64,000 nt of DNA from DATFDN01 sp963818725 (GCA_963818725.1 CAWFTU010000001.1:248001-312000); one strand, 5' to 3'; positions 44,256 through 54,095 are shown, counted from the first letter of the stretch. Notes: a model not told the origin generated them from the sequence alone. Translations and numbers: made by a program.

Positions 44256-46457
44256 ATGACACCTGAAGCGCAGCTCGGCGGGTTCGAGGAGGGCTCTGCC
44301 GAGCAGACCTTTCTCCAAGACGTATCCCGCAAGCTTGGCCGTCGCAAGCTCTTTGTCGTCCTGGTGACGGTGTTGCTGTTCGCCGCCGTGGCCGTGGTGA
44401 TCCAGTGCTTGCCGAAGACCTATGAGAGCACCGCCACGGTCGAGGTCGAATCCCAAAGCCCGCACGCCGTGACGGTACGCGACGTGCTCGGCGATCCGAC
44501 ATTCAGCGACGAGACGATGGGGACCGAGCTCGCCATCCTCAATTCGCGGGAACTGTTGTCGCGCGTCGTCGATCAGCTGAACCTGGCCGCCGACCCGGAG
44601 TTCAACCCGGACCTGAAGCCCAGCTTGCTGGACGGGGCCAGTCCGGCGGTGGCCGCCCTCTTCAGCCGCTGGGCGCCGGAGCTGTTCCGCAGCCTGTGGC
44701 CGGCCGAAAAAGCCGCGCCAACGCACGAGCAGGAATACTCCGACGTCCTCGATTCCCTGCGCAAGCACTTGGCCATGGCGCCGGTCAGCCACTCCCGGGT
44801 GATGCAGATCTCCGCCTATTCCCACGACCGCCACAAGGCGGCGCTGATCGCCAACGCCGTTGTCGACAGCTACATCGCCGTTCACCTCGAGCAGAAGGCC
44901 GCGGTCTCGAGCGAGGCGCATCGCTTCATCGAGAAGCAGCTCGGCGAGCTGCGGGAGGCCGCCAACCACGCGGCGCAGGCCGTCGAGGACTACCGGAACC
45001 AGAACGGCCTGATCGCGGGCGAGAAGAACACGCTCCTCCAGGAGGAGCTGACGGCGGCGAGCAATCAGCTTTTGGACGCGCGTGGCAAGTTGGCCACACT
45101 GAACACGCAGTGGCAGGCCATCAAGTCTGGCGACCCGGAAAACCTTGCCGCGGTCCTTTCCAATCCCACCATCGTCAAGCTGCGCGAGCAGGAATCGACC
45201 TTGACCATGCAGTTGGCCAACATGAGCCGCCGCTATGGCAGTGACTCCTCGTTTCTTGGCCCCCTGAAGGCGCAGCTCGGGGCGGTGCGGGCGTCGATCG
45301 CGGCCGAGGCGCGCCGCCAGGTGCCGAGCCTGCAATACGCGGTCAGCGCCCAAAAGGCCAATGTCGACGCGCTGGTCGCCAGGCTGAGCGACCTCATCGG
45401 CCGGGTCCGGAACATGGAGCTGGCGCGCGCCCATCTGGCGACGCTGACTGACGAGAGCCGCGCGGCGCACGACATCTACGTCAACTTCCTGAGCCGCGCG
45501 AAGGAGACGGACCGGGACGTGCAGTGGACCGCGACGCCGGCGGCGAACGTGCGGATCATTTCCCAGGCGGCCGATCCGATCCGGCCCTGGTTCCCGAACA
45601 ATCGGGTGATGCTCCCAGCCGCGCTGATCCTCTCCTTTGGCGCCGCCTGCGGGACCGCCCTGCTCGCCGAGAGCCGGAACAAGGGGTTTCTCAGCATGCG
45701 TCAGATCGAGGCGCTGTTCGGGGTTGCCCCGCTCGGCCTGATCCCGCTGCGCACGGAGCGGACCGAGGCGATCTACCACGACGCCGTCGAGCAACTGTGG
45801 AACCGGCTGGTTTTCGGCGGCGGGTCGGCGAACCCCTCCTGGAAGAGCTTGATGATCACGTCCACCCTGCCCAGCGAAGGCAAGACGACGCTGGCGCGGA
45901 CGCTCGCCGAAGTGGCCGTCAACCGCGGGCTGCGGGTGCTCTTGATCGATGCGGACATGCGCTCGGCGCGCGCGAAGCGGGAGCTGGTCGGCGGGCATGT
46001 GATCGGCCTCGGTGACGTGCTGCGCGGCGAGCTGAACCCGCACGATGCGCTGCACCCGTCGCCGACGGGGGTCATGACATTGCCGGCCGGGCGGGCGCGC
46101 GGCAACCCGACGCGGCTCCTTTCGCTGCCGACGCTGGAAGCCACGCTGCGCCAGCTGGAGCGGGACTATGACCACGTCATCATTGATGCTCCTCCGGCGC
46201 TGGTCGGCGGGGATTGCTGGTCGCTCTCGCGCCTGGTCGACAGGACCGTGTTCCTCATGAAGTGGGCGTCGACACCGCCCGAACAGGCCAGCGTCGCTTT
46301 GAACCGCCTCTTCACGTCCGGCAGAACGGGCGAGGCCGCGGGAACGATGTCGAAGGTCGCCCTTGTGCTCAACATGGTCGACACAAAGATGAGCTTGAAG
46401 TTCGGCCACGCGGACTCGGTTTTGTACTCGCCGGCGCTGAAGCGCTATTATCAGTGA
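44256..46457 (+). CDS. Polysaccharide co-polymerase with C-terminal BY-kinase domain (Wzc/GumC-like)
   Basis: A 733-residue protein that sets chain length and drives export of polysaccharide. It has TM1 (LFVVLVTVLLFAAVAVVIQCL), a long periplasmic coiled-coil region (residues 80-420), TM2 (VMLPAALILSFGAACGTALLA) and a cytoplasmic tyrosine-kinase-like domain. The kinase has Walker A STLPSEGKTTLARTLAEV, Walker A' VLLIDADMR and Walker B HVIIDAPPAL. The usual C-terminal Tyr cluster is reduced to KRYYQ. The gene is intact, unlike several neighbours. Confidence 0.88.
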   Translation: MTPEAQLGGFEEGSAEQTFLQDVSRKLGRRKLFVVLVTVLLFAAVAVVIQCLPKTYESTATVEVESQSPHAVTVRDVLGDPTFSDETMGTELAILNSRELLSRVVDQLNLAADPEFNPDLKPSLLDGASPAVAALFSRWAPELFRSLWPAEKAAPTHEQEYSDVLDSLRKHLAMAPVSHSRVMQISAYSHDRHKAALIANAVVDSYIAVHLEQKAAVSSEAHRFIEKQLGELREAANHAAQAVEDYRNQNGLIAGEKNTLLQEELTAASNQLLDARGKLATLNTQWQAIKSGDPENLAAVLSNPTIVKLREQESTLTMQLANMSRRYGSDSSFLGPLKAQLGAVRASIAAEARRQVPSLQYAVSAQKANVDALVARLSDLIGRVRNMELARAHLATLTDESRAAHDIYVNFLSRAKETDRDVQWTATPAANVRIISQAADPIRPWFPNNRVMLPAALILSFGAACGTALLAESRNKGFLSMRQIEALFGVAPLGLIPLRTERTEAIYHDAVEQLWNRLVFGGGSANPSWKSLMITSTLPSEGKTTLARTLAEVAVNRGLRVLLIDADMRSARAKRELVGGHVIGLGDVLRGELNPHDALHPSPTGVMTLPAGRARGNPTRLLSLPTLEATLRQLERDYDHVIIDAPPALVGGDCWSLSRLVDRTVFLMKWASTPPEQASVALNRLFTSGRTGEAAGTMSKVALVLNMVDTKMSLKFGHADSVLYSPALKRYYQ

Positions 46458-46581
46458 GCCGTGCCGCGGTCCCGTACACGGGCTGCGGGCCGCGCGTCCC
46501 GGGGTTTGGGAGCCGGCCCGCTCTCCGTTTGTCTCTCCGTGTTCGGAGCTGCCGTCCCGCTCGGTCCTCCGCTACACGCTC

Positions 46582-47268
46582 GTGGCGCAGGCGCTGCTGC
46601 TGCTCGCGTGCCACATCCTCCTCGCCAAGGAGAGCATCTGGGTTTTCCCCGTCGCGGTAGCGGCCCTGGCTTGGCTGTACGCCAACGCGCCGCTGGCCGG
46701 CTTGGCGGTCTACTTCCAAATCCTCTTGTACCTGAACGTGCTGATTTCGGTGTTCTCGCCTGGCATGTCGTACATGCCGAACTTCGTGGCGCTACAGGGA
46801 ACCAACTTCGCCGCCCTCGCGATGATGGCGGTGATCGCGCTCAACCGGCTGCTGACGCCGACCTGGCGCGCGCGCGTCGGCCCGGTCGTGATAACGGTTC
46901 TGATCGCGCTGGCGGCGACGTCCTTCTACACTCTGATCGGGGCGGCCAAGGAGGGGCTGACTTCGGCGATGGTCTATTTCCGCGAGTTCACCTCGCCGGC
47001 TTTCGCCGTGCTGGTCGGGCTCGATGTCGGGCGGAGGTGGGGATACCGCGCGGTGGGTCTGTGCCTGCTGATCGGCTCCGCGCTCGCCATCCTTCTCGGG
47101 GTGGTCGAACACTGCGTCCCGGTCGTGTACTACACGCTGACCAACGCGGCCACGTTCATGCAGTTGAAATGGTTCGCCCGGCCGCAGGGGAACACGTTCT
47201 ACGTGCCGGAAGATATCGTGAAGCATTACACCGGGGCGCTCTTCAACATCACCGGTGGAGAACAGTGA
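46582..47268 (+). pseudogene. O-antigen polymerase-like membrane protein, C-terminally truncated
   Basis: A 228-residue stretch with five or six membrane helices (LLYLNVLISVFSP, VVITVLIALAATSFY, AVGLCLLIGSALAILLGVVEHC). It looks like the first half of a Wzy/O-ligase-type protein of 400 or more residues and stops soon after GNTFYVPEDIVKHYTGALFNITGGEQ. The following bases in another frame are the tail of a glycoside hydrolase, so the 3' half seems lost through a deletion. The start is uncertain; the frame is open upstream to about 46460. Confidence 0.65.
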
Positions 47269-47623
47269 TCCGGCTCGCTTGGAACAATACGCGCGCGTTG
47301 GCGGCCAGATGATGGCGCGTGAGATCGACGACGTGGCGGCGTGGGCTGGCGCGCATCACGTGCCAATCTCGGTCACCGAATTCGGCGTGTTCCGGCGCGC
47401 CCCTCCCGCTTCGCGCGCAGCGTGGCTGAGCGAGGCCCGGCATCGGCTCGAGGCGGCCTCATTCGGCTGGACGCTATGGGAATACGAAGGTGGGTTCGGC
47501 ATCAGGCCGGAACTGGCGCGCGGCTGCGACCCGATCACATCCGCGCTCGGGCTCTGCCGCGACCAGGCGCGATCGAGACACACCGTCGGGCGGTCTGACG
47601 CTACGTTTAGCGATTTGACGTGA
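47255..47623 (+). pseudogene. GH5-like cellulase/glycosidase, C-terminal remnant
   Basis: About 120 residues matching the end of an endoglucanase-like protein. ISVTEFGVFR holds the expected nucleophile Glu of the C-terminal strand, and FGWTLWEYEGGFGIRPEL is the final barrel strand. The N-terminal two thirds with the acid/base Glu are missing. It overlaps the end of the truncated polymerase gene and is not likely to be translated by itself. Secreted glycosidases are usual in exopolysaccharide loci for trimming or release. Confidence 0.7.
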
Positions 47624-47639
47624 CAGTTCACGTTTTTTT
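47618..47639 (+). terminator. Rho-independent terminator-like hairpin with T run
   Basis: ACGTGA and TCACGT pair around CAGT and are followed by a run of T. The hairpin overlaps the stop of the glycosidase remnant. The stem is only six pairs, so it may be weak. It would separate the remnant genes from the acetyltransferase downstream. Confidence 0.5.
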
Positions 47640-47777
47640 CAGCATTCTCCTTTAAGCGCTACCATGCGCAGTTTCACGTAAGTGCTTGAAGCAGACTTTG
47701 CGAACAGCGCTTGATCGCATGGAGGAGTTCTTGGTTCACGTACTGACGGTCGGCGCGCCGTCGCCCGAAGCCGCGCG

Positions 47778-48918
47778 ATGATCCGTTTCGAAGTTGCGCG
47801 CGACGCCGCGCGCTTCCACGAGATTGAGGCCTCGTGGCTGGAGTTGTGGCGTCGGGGCGACGCGAATATTTTCCAGCACCATGCCTGGATCGCCGCTTGG
47901 TTGCCTGGATGCGGCGGCTGTCACTTGCGCATCGGCCTGGCGTGGCAGGACGACGACTTGGTCGCGATCCTGCCGCTCGCCGTTCGCTCCTGGCGGGGTG
48001 TGCGGCTCCTAGAATGGGCCGCGCAGTCGTTCAGCGACTACTGCGACGTCATCGGATCCTCCGCCGTGCTCGAGGAGCTCTGGGCCGCTGTTGCCGCGGC
48101 TGGGGGGTTTGACGTGATCCGGCTCAAGAACATCGCACCCGATGCGCGGGTCTTGACCGTGCTACGGCAGATCGGGCTGCGGGAGGCGGTGGAGCGGCAC
48201 CCGCACGACCTCTGCCTCCGCGTCGCATCGCAGTGGACGAGCGGCGAGGCGTGGTTCCGCAGCCTGAACAAGAAGAAGCGCAATAACCACACCCGCGGCG
48301 CCCGGATCCTGGCCGAGTTCGGGGATGTGGTGCATCGCCAGGTACTATCCGGACGAGCCGATCGAGGCTGTGCTGGACCGGCTGATGACGCTCAAGCGGG
48401 ACTGGCTCAGGGGCAACGGGTTGAGCTCTCCGTTGCTGGACAATAACGTTGATGTGTTGCCCCGGCTAGTGCGTGCGCTATCGAAAATTGGTAACATGCG
48501 CATGTTCGTGATTGAGTGCAGTGGGGAAATCGTCGCTGGATCGGTGAATGTCGTGCAGAATGACAAGATGCTGGCCTTTTTCTCGGCCTATAATCCTAAG
48601 TACGAGCGGGCCTCCCCCGGCATCAACTTGATGACGGAGTACACCCGCTGGGCCTTCGATCACGGCATCGCCGTTGTGGACTATCTTCGGGGCAGTGAAC
48701 CCTACAAGTTCGAGTTCGCGAACGCGGCGATCGAGCTGACATCGGCGGTGAAAGGTTGGTCGCTGCGCGGAAAGGCGCTTCTGGCGGCCCTCGCGGCGCT
48801 GGCCGTCGCCGGGCGAGCGCTCACGCGCGTTCGCTCCGGGCCCGCGGCGGCGTCGCGGGCCGTCCCGCCTTTCGGGGGTGCGTATCTGACGCAGAGCGGG
48901 ACGTCCCGGATCCGCTGA
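47778..48918 (+). pseudogene. GNAT/FemAB-like acyltransferase (CelD/BcsL type), frameshifted
   Basis: An acetyltransferase-like protein of about 380 residues typical of bacterial polysaccharide loci. The first part has SWLELWRRGDANIFQHHAWIAAWLP and the second has MRMFVIECSGEIVAGSVNVVQNDKMLAFFSAYNPKYERASPGINLMTEYTRWA, the acetyl-CoA-binding half. The frame shifts by one base at the CC pair 48338-48339; removing one C gives VVHRRYYPDEPIEAVLDRLMTLK. It probably acylates glycan subunits when intact. Confidence 0.8.
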
Positions 48919-48999
48919 ACGATTTCGTCGCGGTGGGCTTTGGCGATGCACGATTTCAGAGTCGAGGACACGGCGTGACGAAGGCAAGGAGAGGCGGCG

Positions 49000-49581
49000 T
49001 TGGTTGATGCGGCGGTCATCGGCGTGGGTCCGGACGGGCTTTCGGTCGCCGCTCATTTGCGCGGACTTCGGGTGCCATTCCGCACCTTCGGCAAGCCGAT
49101 GGTGATGTGGCGGAAGCACATGCCAACAGGCATCGTGCTGAAGTCCAGGCCATCCAAAGGCAACCTGCCGGCGCCGGGTAACGCGTTGCCAATTCCTGTT
49201 CGCACGGGAGCGCGGCGGACGAACGGGACGCTCTCCGGCGACTTGCGCCTCTCGCTGAACCCGGCGAGAGGGGCGCCTGAACGCGCGGCTGATCACATGG
49301 TCGCGGCGACCGGGTACACGGCCGACATCCGCCGCTTGCCGTTCCTGAAACCGCTCCGTGGGGAGATCGTATGCGCGGATGGCTCGGCGCTGCTCGACCA
49401 AAGATGTCAGGCGACCAGCAAGAGTCTGTACCTCACGGGCTTCATGAGCGCGGCGACGTTCGGTCCCTCCATGCGCTTTGTTCATGGAACCCGATTCGCG
49501 GGATGGCGGGTCGCGGGGCGCCAGCGCGAGCCGCGTCGGGGCGAGGCCCGTCAATGTTCAGGTTTCGGTCTAACCCGATGA
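49000..49581 (+). pseudogene. FAD/NAD(P)-dependent oxidoreductase with a large internal deletion
   Basis: The start has the Rossmann FAD motif AVIGVGPDGLSVAAHLRG and TFGKPMVMWRKHMPTGIVLKS, as in flavin monooxygenase-like proteins. The end has the late family motif DHMVAATGYTADIRRLPFL and SLYLTGFMSAATFGPSMRFVHG. These normally lie about 250 residues apart, but here only about 45 unrelated-looking residues separate them, so the middle, including the NADPH domain, is gone. A TTG behind AAGGAG is the start, and the stop overlaps the ATP-grasp ATG. Confidence 0.75.
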
Positions 49582-50744
49582 GCGCCGTGCAAAGTTTGGC
49601 CCTCCAGGAGCGGGTGACGGAGCGTGCCGCCCCGCTGAACGTGGTGTTGCTGTCCCATTGGGGGCGAAGCGGATACAACATCCTGCGCGCGCTCAACGCG
49701 ATGGGCGCGAAGACTTTCCTGATCCATGACCAACGCTCGGCCTCGCTGCGTCTCTCGCGCTGCTGCAAGGTGGTGCATGCGACCCCGGAGATCGCCGAGG
49801 CCGACACGGCCTTGGTCACTCGGATCATCAATGATCTCCACAGATCGGTCGGCATCGATAGCGTGATCGCGAGCGACATCGAGAGCCTGACCCTGCTCGC
49901 CAGGATCAAGGCGGACTTGCAGGCTCCGATCTTTCCTATCGCTGAGCTCGACACGCTGCTGACCCTCAACAACAAATGGGAGTTCTACAAGCTTTGCGTC
50001 GCGCATGGCGTTGCCGCGCCAAAGACCCTGTTCTTCGAGGACAGGTCCGCGATCAATCCAGATGCCGTCGCATCGGAGCTGGAATTTCCCGTGGTCGTCA
50101 AGCCGGTCGCGGGCTATGGGCAGCGCGGCATCCTGGTTCTGACCGACCCGCGGGATTTGCAATCACGGCTGCTTCGCGATCACGCCTACCCGTATGGTGG
50201 AGTGGTGATCCAGGAGTTCGTTGAGGGATGCGATTGGGCGCTCAGTGTCTTCGCCCGTCATGGCAGGATCGAGCACTGGACGGCCTGGGCGTGCCCAGGA
50301 CAGCTTGAGGCCGGATACGGCGTCGGGCGCTTCCTCGTGACCAAGTTCTGCGACCGTCAAGACCTGATGGAAATGGGCGAGAAGATCATCGCCGCCACCA
50401 ACTTTTCCGGGGTCGCGAACTTCGACGCCCGCCTCGACACACGTTCCAATACGATGAAAACGTTCGAGTGCAATCCACGGTTCTTCAACCGGATGCTCGC
50501 AGCCCGGTTCTGCGGTCTCGACTTCGTTTGGGCGGGATTGCCCCGCTCGGAAGGCCGGCCGCGGATTTCCCTCGACCAGAAGCAGTACTATCCGTGGCAG
50601 GAACTGTTCTCGGCTCGCGGCGCGAGGCGGCTGCTCAGCGGGGAATGGAAACTGTCGCTGCTCGCGCGGGATGTCTACGAACTTCTCATCGACCCGCTGC
50701 CGCCAATCGTGCGAAAACTCACCGGAGAGGATGCACGCAACTAA
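49578..50744 (+). CDS. ATP-grasp enzyme
   Basis: A 388-residue carboxylate-amine ligase-like protein. The N-terminal Rossmann-like domain (NVVLLSHWGRSGYNILRAL) is followed by the ATP-binding half with FPVVVKPVAGYGQRGI (Lys contacts) and the metal-binding end NFDARLDTRSNTMKTFECNPRF (Asp, Glu, Asn). The ATG overlaps the stop of the flavoprotein remnant. Enzymes of this type can join amino acids or other acids to sugars, so it may decorate the polysaccharide. The substrate is unknown. Confidence 0.82.
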   Translation: MSAVQSLALQERVTERAAPLNVVLLSHWGRSGYNILRALNAMGAKTFLIHDQRSASLRLSRCCKVVHATPEIAEADTALVTRIINDLHRSVGIDSVIASDIESLTLLARIKADLQAPIFPIAELDTLLTLNNKWEFYKLCVAHGVAAPKTLFFEDRSAINPDAVASELEFPVVVKPVAGYGQRGILVLTDPRDLQSRLLRDHAYPYGGVVIQEFVEGCDWALSVFARHGRIEHWTAWACPGQLEAGYGVGRFLVTKFCDRQDLMEMGEKIIAATNFSGVANFDARLDTRSNTMKTFECNPRFFNRMLAARFCGLDFVWAGLPRSEGRPRISLDQKQYYPWQELFSARGARRLLSGEWKLSLLARDVYELLIDPLPPIVRKLTGEDARN

Positions 50745-50775
50745 CGAGCATACCTTGGGGCGATGCAGGAAAGGA

Positions 50776-51486
50776 ATGTCCGTGATTCCGAAGCGACTGC
50801 ATTATGTCTGGGTGGGCGGTCCTCTTCCAGACCTTCAGCGCACCTACATAGAGACATGGCGGCGAACCAATTTAGACTACGAGGTCGTGGCCTGGAACGA
50901 GAGCAACATCGACTTTTCCATTCCCATGATCAGGATGGCCTTCGAAGAAAGGAAATGGGCCAAGGTCGCCGACATCGTGCGTCTCATGGCGGTGGCCGAG
51001 CAAGGCGGGATCTATCTCGACACCGACTTCGGAGTGCTGAAGTCGCTTGAGCCCACCCGCCGTCACACATGCTTCTTCGCCTTTCAAGAGCCCGAAGCCT
51101 CGCCCGATTGGGTCGCGAACGGCGTTTTCGGGGCCGAGCCGGGGCATCGTTTCGTCCGCAAGGCGCTTGATCGGCTGTTGAGCAAGCGGCGCGTGCCGCT
51201 CGGTTTAGAACGGCCGACGTCATTCGGTCCGAAGCTCATTACTCGTCTGCTGCGCGATGAGGGCTTGGCAACCTATTCGCCGGAGGGCGTGCAGGTCGGC
51301 GACGTTTTCATCTATCCAACCCCGGTGTTCTTTCCATTCAGCTGGCGGGAGCAGTTCGTTCCAAGCTGCATTCGCGAGGAAACGCTCGCAGTGCATTTCT
51401 GGGAAAAGTCGTGGGACCGCGACGTGCCCCTGCCGTTGCGCCTGGCCCGGTCGGCACGGTCGCTGGTGCGCGACCGCTTGCCATGA
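50776..51486 (+). CDS. GT32-family glycosyltransferase (capsular polysaccharide synthesis type)
   Basis: A 236-residue GT-A transferase with the family opening IPKRLHYVWVGGPLPDL and the DxD motif in GGIYLDTDFGVLKSL near 95, which binds the nucleotide sugar and Mn. ADIVRLMAVAEQGG before it is the usual Arg/Asp region. The ATG at 50776 is adjacent to the purine-rich site; a GTG six bases on (50782) has better spacing to AAGGA and is an alternative. Its stop overlaps the next gene (ATGA). Confidence 0.85.
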   Translation: MSVIPKRLHYVWVGGPLPDLQRTYIETWRRTNLDYEVVAWNESNIDFSIPMIRMAFEERKWAKVADIVRLMAVAEQGGIYLDTDFGVLKSLEPTRRHTCFFAFQEPEASPDWVANGVFGAEPGHRFVRKALDRLLSKRRVPLGLERPTSFGPKLITRLLRDEGLATYSPEGVQVGDVFIYPTPVFFPFSWREQFVPSCIREETLAVHFWEKSWDRDVPLPLRLARSARSLVRDRLP

Positions 51487-52455
51487 GACGCTTCGAGCCG
51501 GCCGGCATCGGCAAGAGTTTCTACCGTGAGGAGTGGAACCTCGGCGTTGTCAACCAGCCGGTCGAGGACATCGTGCGACGTGGCATTATCGCGCCTGTCC
51601 GGTGGCTGCCCGCGCTCGGGCCATGGAAGATGCTTGCCGATCCCTGGTGCCAAAAACTGCCCGACGGGCGGCTCTTGATCCTCGCCGAGCGGCTGGACTA
51701 TCGGATCGGCCGGGGCGAAATCTGGGCGGCGGTGATCGGCGGGGGTGAGGAATCTCACGCGCGCGCGCTTCGCTCCATGGATGAAGGCTGGCTGTCATCT
51801 GTCGTATCCCGTCCTTGGCCGGGACGACAACGGCGCTCTGTTCCTGCTCGTTGAGAGCTGGGAGGCGCGGGGCCTGTACCTCTGGCGGGAGCGCCCCGGA
51901 ATGCCGGGCCGCCTGCATGGTCCCATTGGGCCGCTCATTGCCCGCCCCGCCATCGATGCAACGATCTGGCGCGACACGGATCTCTGGTGGCTGTTTTGCA
52001 CGTTCAAGGATGACGCGCCGAACGCGCGGCTGCATCTCTTTCACGCCGAAGACCTGCAAGGGCCCTGGACGGCCCATGCCGGCAACCCGGTCAAGAATGA
52101 CTTGGCCTCAAGCCGCCCCGCCGGACCGCTGTTCTGGTGCGATGGGCACCTCGTCCGTCCCGCCCAGGATTGTTCCGAGACCTATGGCGGCGGCGTGACG
52201 CTGAACGCGATCACCAGGCTGGACCGGGACGGGTTCAGTGAAACCCCGCTCCGCGTGTTGCAGCCGGCGGACGGGGAGTACTCGCACGGGCTGCATACGC
52301 TGTCTCCGGCGGGAGACGTCACGATCGTGGACGGCAAGAGATGGGCAACCCAGCCGCTCGATATTCCAAGGCGGCTGTTTGTCGGCGTGCGCGGGAAACT
52401 GCGGCAGCGCGCGCCAGCGCGCCTGCCGAAGGTGCTTTCCGCACTGGGCCAGTAA
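51483..52455 (+). pseudogene. Glucosamine inositolphosphorylceramide transferase-like protein, frameshifted
   Basis: A beta-propeller (five-bladed GH43/32-like) protein seen with polysaccharide and formyltransferase-like genes. The first part reads WNLGVVNQPVEDIVRRG and WLPALGPWKMLADPWCQKLPDGRLLILAERLDYR; the second reads LSYPVLGRDDNGALFLLVESWEARGLYLWRE and IDATIWRDTDLWWLFCT. The frame shifts by one base around the CG repeat at 51757-51768, where one fewer base would join the parts into about 320 residues. It is probably last in the locus. Confidence 0.75.
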
Positions 52456-52575
52456 ACCAGCCCATCCTCACAGCCCATGGCGCCACCGCGGCATTATTCC
52501 GGACCGGCGTGACCGCCACGAGGTCCGCTCAAGAAAAGCGGAAGCCGTGCTGGGCGAAACTGCTTTCCCTTGGCG

Positions 52576-53193
52576 CTACGTCGGCAGGGCCGCTTGCAGC
52601 ACCGCGGCGAATCGCCCGAGCCGGCCTTCCAGGGCGGACAGCAAGTCGCAGGCGTAGCGTAGCGTGCGCTGCGTGTCCTGGAACATGCGGACCATGAGAT
52701 CGCGCTGGTGCATCGTATCGGCGCGGCTGGCGGCCTCGGCATCGGGCTGATCGGCCAGCTTGGTGTTCAGCGTCGCGACGACATGCTCGACGTCGCGCTG
52801 GCGGCGAGCGAGGGACTTGATGCGATCGACGATGTCCTGACGCTGCTGGCCAATCTCATCGACAAGCCCGGCGAAGACCATTGGCAGCTTGGCGCCGCGC
52901 TCCGCCTCGGGCAGCGCGTCGCTGAACGCCCGCAGCCTGGCGATAGCCGTGTCGAGCGGGACCGAGCGCGGGGCCGCCGCGCGCACCACGTCGGCGATTT
53001 GTGGATCGGACCGCCAATCCGCGCTGGCTGGCGGCCCCGCCCAGAATTGGGCGAAGCTCAGCGTCGGCACCAGGCGCTGCGCGCACGGCCAGTCCGGAGT
53101 CTGCGCCGGTGCCGCGGGGGCAAGAGGCAGGCCAAAAATGCCCGCGCATGCAACGATGGCGCTGGTCCTGGCCCGCGACCAGTTCCACCTCAT
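52576..53193 (-). CDS. Exported hypothetical protein of the PQQ cluster
   Basis: A 205-residue protein with a signal peptide (SAIVACAGIFGLPLAPAAPA), one early Cys and a long helical region (IGQQRQDIVDRIKSLARRQRDVEHVVATLNTKLADQ) that may form a coiled coil. It is coupled to the pentapeptide gene by an ATGA overlap and ends the minus-strand operon that starts with the periplasmic binding protein. Function unknown; its place suggests an accessory role in the ABC/quinoprotein system. Confidence 0.65.
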   Translation of the reverse strand: MRWNWSRARTSAIVACAGIFGLPLAPAAPAQTPDWPCAQRLVPTLSFAQFWAGPPASADWRSDPQIADVVRAAAPRSVPLDTAIARLRAFSDALPEAERGAKLPMVFAGLVDEIGQQRQDIVDRIKSLARRQRDVEHVVATLNTKLADQPDAEAASRADTMHQRDLMVRMFQDTQRTLRYACDLLSALEGRLGRFAAVLQAALPT

Positions 53194-54095
53194 CCGGTCC
53201 GCAAGCCTTTCACCGCGTCGAGCCCCAGCGCATTCCTCAGGCTGGCACCATCGAAATCCGCGCCTGTCGCATCGGCCCCGGTCAGGTTGGCGCCGGTGAG
53301 ATCAGCCCCGGTGAAATCGGCGTGTCGCAGGTCCGCCCCGGTCAGGTTGGCGCGGGTGAGATCGGCAAAACGGAAGGACACGTGGCCGAGCTCGGCGGCG
53401 GAGAAATTCGCGCCGCTGAGCTTGGCGCTGGAGAAATCCGTGTGGATCAGCCCCATCGATTGGTTGCGCATGTCCGCGGCCATCTTCGCGCGGGAAAAAT
53501 TCGCGCCGCGCATATCATCGAGGCTGAGCCGCGCCATGATGCGCGCGCCCGACAGATTGGCCTCCACGAAGGTCGCGGCCTCGGCCGGCGTGGTCTGGAG
53601 GCCAGCCGAGACGACGAGAGTCTCCAGCACCGCACCGGACAAATCGGCGTGATCAAAGTTCGCGCGCATGATCCACGCCAGGTTCAACCGAGCGCCGGAC
53701 AAGTTGGCGCCCGTGAGATTGGCGCCGACCAGCTTGGCGCCCCGCAGATCGGCGTCGTGCAAATCGGCGCCCGACAGATCGAGGCCGCTGAGATCCAGAT
53801 CAGCGAGGGACCGGCCGCTGAGATCCGCCCCGTGGCCATGCTTCGCATCCGCCAGTATCGCGCGCACGCCCGCGGATGTGAGCCGCCCGGCGTCCTGCTC
53901 CGCGGCGCAGCCTGGCCGGACTGCCGCGCCCCGCCGGTCCTCGGGCACCCGGCAATTATCGAGACGCTGCAAATCGGACGCTTTGTCGGAGAGTCGTTCC
54001 TTCAAGGTCTCGGGCGCTTGCGCGCGCGCGCCAGTCTGGGCCGCCATCGAGCACATGAGCGCTCCCAGGCACAGCGCGCCGAGCGCCCGCCTCAT
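53190..54095 (-). CDS. Exported pentapeptide-repeat protein
   Basis: A 301-residue protein with a Sec signal (LGALCLGALMCSMAAQTGARA), a linker with two Cys (DNCRVPEDRRGAAVRPGC) and two blocks of A(D/N)LSG-type pentapeptide repeats (residues 95-150 and 185-285, as in LSGLDLSGADLHDADLRGAKL). Such repeats fold as a right-handed four-sided beta helix and often act as scaffolds. It overlaps the permease downstream gene start, so it is part of the same operon. Periplasmic location is inferred. Confidence 0.85.
   Translation of the reverse strand: MRRALGALCLGALMCSMAAQTGARAQAPETLKERLSDKASDLQRLDNCRVPEDRRGAAVRPGCAAEQDAGRLTSAGVRAILADAKHGHGADLSGRSLADLDLSGLDLSGADLHDADLRGAKLVGANLTGANLSGARLNLAWIMRANFDHADLSGAVLETLVVSAGLQTTPAEAATFVEANLSGARIMARLSLDDMRGANFSRAKMAADMRNQSMGLIHTDFSSAKLSGANFSAAELGHVSFRFADLTRANLTGADLRHADFTGADLTGANLTGADATGADFDGASLRNALGLDAVKGLRTG

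Noticed and set aside
44202..46409. A 735-codon open frame on the minus strand opposite the Wzc-like gene
   Set aside because: It is an antisense shadow; the plus strand carries intact Walker motifs and membrane helices.
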